A DNA stretch of 64,000 nt, taken from NCBI GenBank assembly GCA_044226845.1, contig JBGAGG010000002.1, positions 186,001 through 250,000 of the forward strand, written 5' to 3'. Made by a program: the position numbers and the translations under genes. The DNA is from JAFDZO01 sp044226845. Lineage in GTDB: Bacteria; Bacteroidota; Ignavibacteria; Tepidaquicellales; Tepidaquicellaceae. Numbering within the stretch: position 1 is the stretch's first letter; each line of letters begins with the position of its first letter. Shown here piece by piece: positions 62,834 to 64,000 of this stretch. The notes beneath the pieces are model-generated. The model was not told where the DNA came from, ran no database searches, and worked only from the letters and a program-made list of their open reading frames with translations.

Positions 62834-64000
62834 ATGAGAAGTCTGATAGTTGATGCCTTTACACAAATGGCAAAAGAAAAAAATATCGATAGAGATATTC
62901 TTGCTTCGGTAATAAAAGATTCCTTCGTGAAAATGATGGAAAAAAAATACGGTCTCGAAGCAAACTTTGAAGTGATAGTAAACATGGAAAAGGGTGATAT
63001 CGAAATTTTTCTTTATAAGACAGTAGTTGAAGAGGTTATGGATCCCGCAAAGGAAATAGATGTAGAATCTGCAAAAGCAAAATCAGGTGAAGATTTTGAA
63101 ATCGATGATGACTTTGTTGAAGAAATTCCGATTGAAGATTTCGGAAGAAGAAATGTTATCAACTTAAAACAAAATCTTAATCAGAAGATTAGAGAAATCG
63201 AAAAAGAAATTACATTTAATTATTATAAAGATTTAGTTGGTGAAATAGTTGTCGGTGAAATTTACCAGTTAAAGCCAAAGTCAATTTTATTGATTCATAA
63301 CGGCAATGAAGTGATTTTCCCTAAGAATGAGCAGATTGCAAAAGAGCGATACAAAAAAGGTGATACAATAAGAGCTATTATTAAGAGTGTTGAAAAAAGA
63401 CAATCAGGACCTCCTGTTGTTATTGCATCAAGAGCGGACGAGCAGTTCCTTTACAAATTGTTTGAACTTGAAATTCCTGAAATTTACGACGGTATAATCG
63501 AAGTAAAAGGTATTGCAAGATTTGCAGGTGAAAGAGCAAAGATTGCAGTTACATCTAACGATGACAGAATTGATGCAGTTGGCGCATGTGTTGGTATGAA
63601 GGGTATCAGAATTCACTCAATAGTAAGAGAGCTGAACAATGAAAACATTGATGTTATAAATTACTCGGAAGACCCTTCGACATTTATTTCAAGAGCTCTT
63701 GCTCCGGCAAAGCTTCTTGATATCGATATCGATAACGAAAATAAAGTTGCAAAGATATATTCAGAAGAAGATCAGATAAGATTGATCATAGGTAAAGAAG
63801 GACAGAATATTAAACTGGCTTCAAAGTTAACAGGCTTCCAGATAGATGTTGACAGATTACAAAATGAAGAAAAAGATGAAGATGAAGATAATAATGAGGA
63901 TGAGGATATTGATTCAGAAGAAATGACAGATGAAGAAACACCGGAAACAGAAGAAGTAAAATCTGAAGAAACTGTTTCAGATGAAGCTCATGCTGAAGAA
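62834..64000 (+). CDS. nusA: Transcription termination/antitermination factor NusA (N-terminal part, cut by window end)
   Basis: The start is the ATG at 62834 (MRSLIVDAFTQMAKEK); 389 codons are visible. The N-terminal RNA-polymerase binding domain (to about residue 125) is followed by the S1 domain (LVGEIVVGEIYQ) and the KH domains (ERAKIAVTSND, GACVGMKGIRIHSIVRELNNE, LIIGKEGQNIKLASKLTG). From about residue 350 an acidic tail (EEKDEDEDNNEDEDID) runs to the edge. It binds RNA polymerase and controls pausing and termination. The acidic tail in place of further repeats is common in this group. Confidence 0.93.
   Translation, partial: MRSLIVDAFTQMAKEKNIDRDILASVIKDSFVKMMEKKYGLEANFEVIVNMEKGDIEIFLYKTVVEEVMDPAKEIDVESAKAKSGEDFEIDDDFVEEIPIEDFGRRNVINLKQNLNQKIREIEKEITFNYYKDLVGEIVVGEIYQLKPKSILLIHNGNEVIFPKNEQIAKERYKKGDTIRAIIKSVEKRQSGPPVVIASRADEQFLYKLFELEIPEIYDGIIEVKGIARFAGERAKIAVTSNDDRIDAVGACVGMKGIRIHSIVRELNNENIDVINYSEDPSTFISRALAPAKLLDIDIDNENKVAKIYSEEDQIRLIIGKEGQNIKLASKLTGFQIDVDRLQNEEKDEDEDNNEDEDIDSEEMTDEETPETEEVKSEETVSDEAHAEE

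Overview
The window is AT-rich bacterial DNA, most likely from the Ignavibacteria/Bacteroidota (FCB) side of the tree. Eight predicted secreted proteins end in a type IX secretion (T9SS) C-terminal domain with the NYPNPFNP signature, and genes lack obvious Shine-Dalgarno sites. The phylum is an inference: there is no rRNA here and no search was run.

Region 1 (1 to about 24,100, all minus strand) is a dense surface-polysaccharide locus that runs off the left edge. In transcription order it has an SLBB export protein, a Wzz/BY-kinase, an MsbA/PglK-type ABC flippase and then a complete pseudaminic acid (Pse) pathway: pseB, pseC, pseF, a pseG-pseH fusion and pseI. Mixed in are an aldo/keto reductase, three Gfo/Idh/MocA dehydrogenases, a DegT aminotransferase, a GNAT and a GT-B-like protein. 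The left end carries three PseA/WbpG-like PP-loop sugar amidotransferases with two HisH/HisF-type pairs. Both HisF paralogs have lost the residue matching catalytic Asp11 of true HisF. This fits ammonia delivery to amidinate (acetamidino) a nonulosonic acid or diamino sugar rather than histidine synthesis. Genes mostly overlap by 1-17 bp, as in an operon.

Region 2 (24,100-37,900, minus) has a tRNA-Ala(GGC), a choloylglycine-hydrolase-family secreted amidase, a T9SS propeller protein, an AraC regulator, a small membrane protein, a five-gene YejABE/DppDF-type peptide importer and two translationally coupled T9SS propeller paralogs.

Region 3 (37,900-41,400) is a repeat-rich gap of about 1.1 kb followed by a helical-repeat protein and two small unknown ORFs. 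The gap holds seven copies of an 11-bp-phased CCGAC pair, G/C-rich palindromes and heptamer tandem repeats.

Region 4 (41,400-53,100, plus) is a T9SS cargo island: two propeller/FN3 proteins, a propeller-less FN3 relative, a tandem duplicate pair of large secreted proteins, a fatty acid desaturase, and a possible structured RNA followed by a KTSC-like ORF without a clear start.

Region 5 (53,100-64,000) is mostly housekeeping: rmuC, tnaA, an esterase, glgA (plus strand), then a beta-CASP nuclease, a 3-methyladenine glycosylase and two FKBP isomerases (minus strand). A 104-nt perfect three-hairpin cloverleaf lies in the next gap, and the window ends with rimP and the start of nusA.

The strongest candidates for something undescribed are the cloverleaf element with its flanking duplication, the phased CCGAC array, the four-hairpin structure near 48.6 kb and the three-amidotransferase sugar-amidination module.
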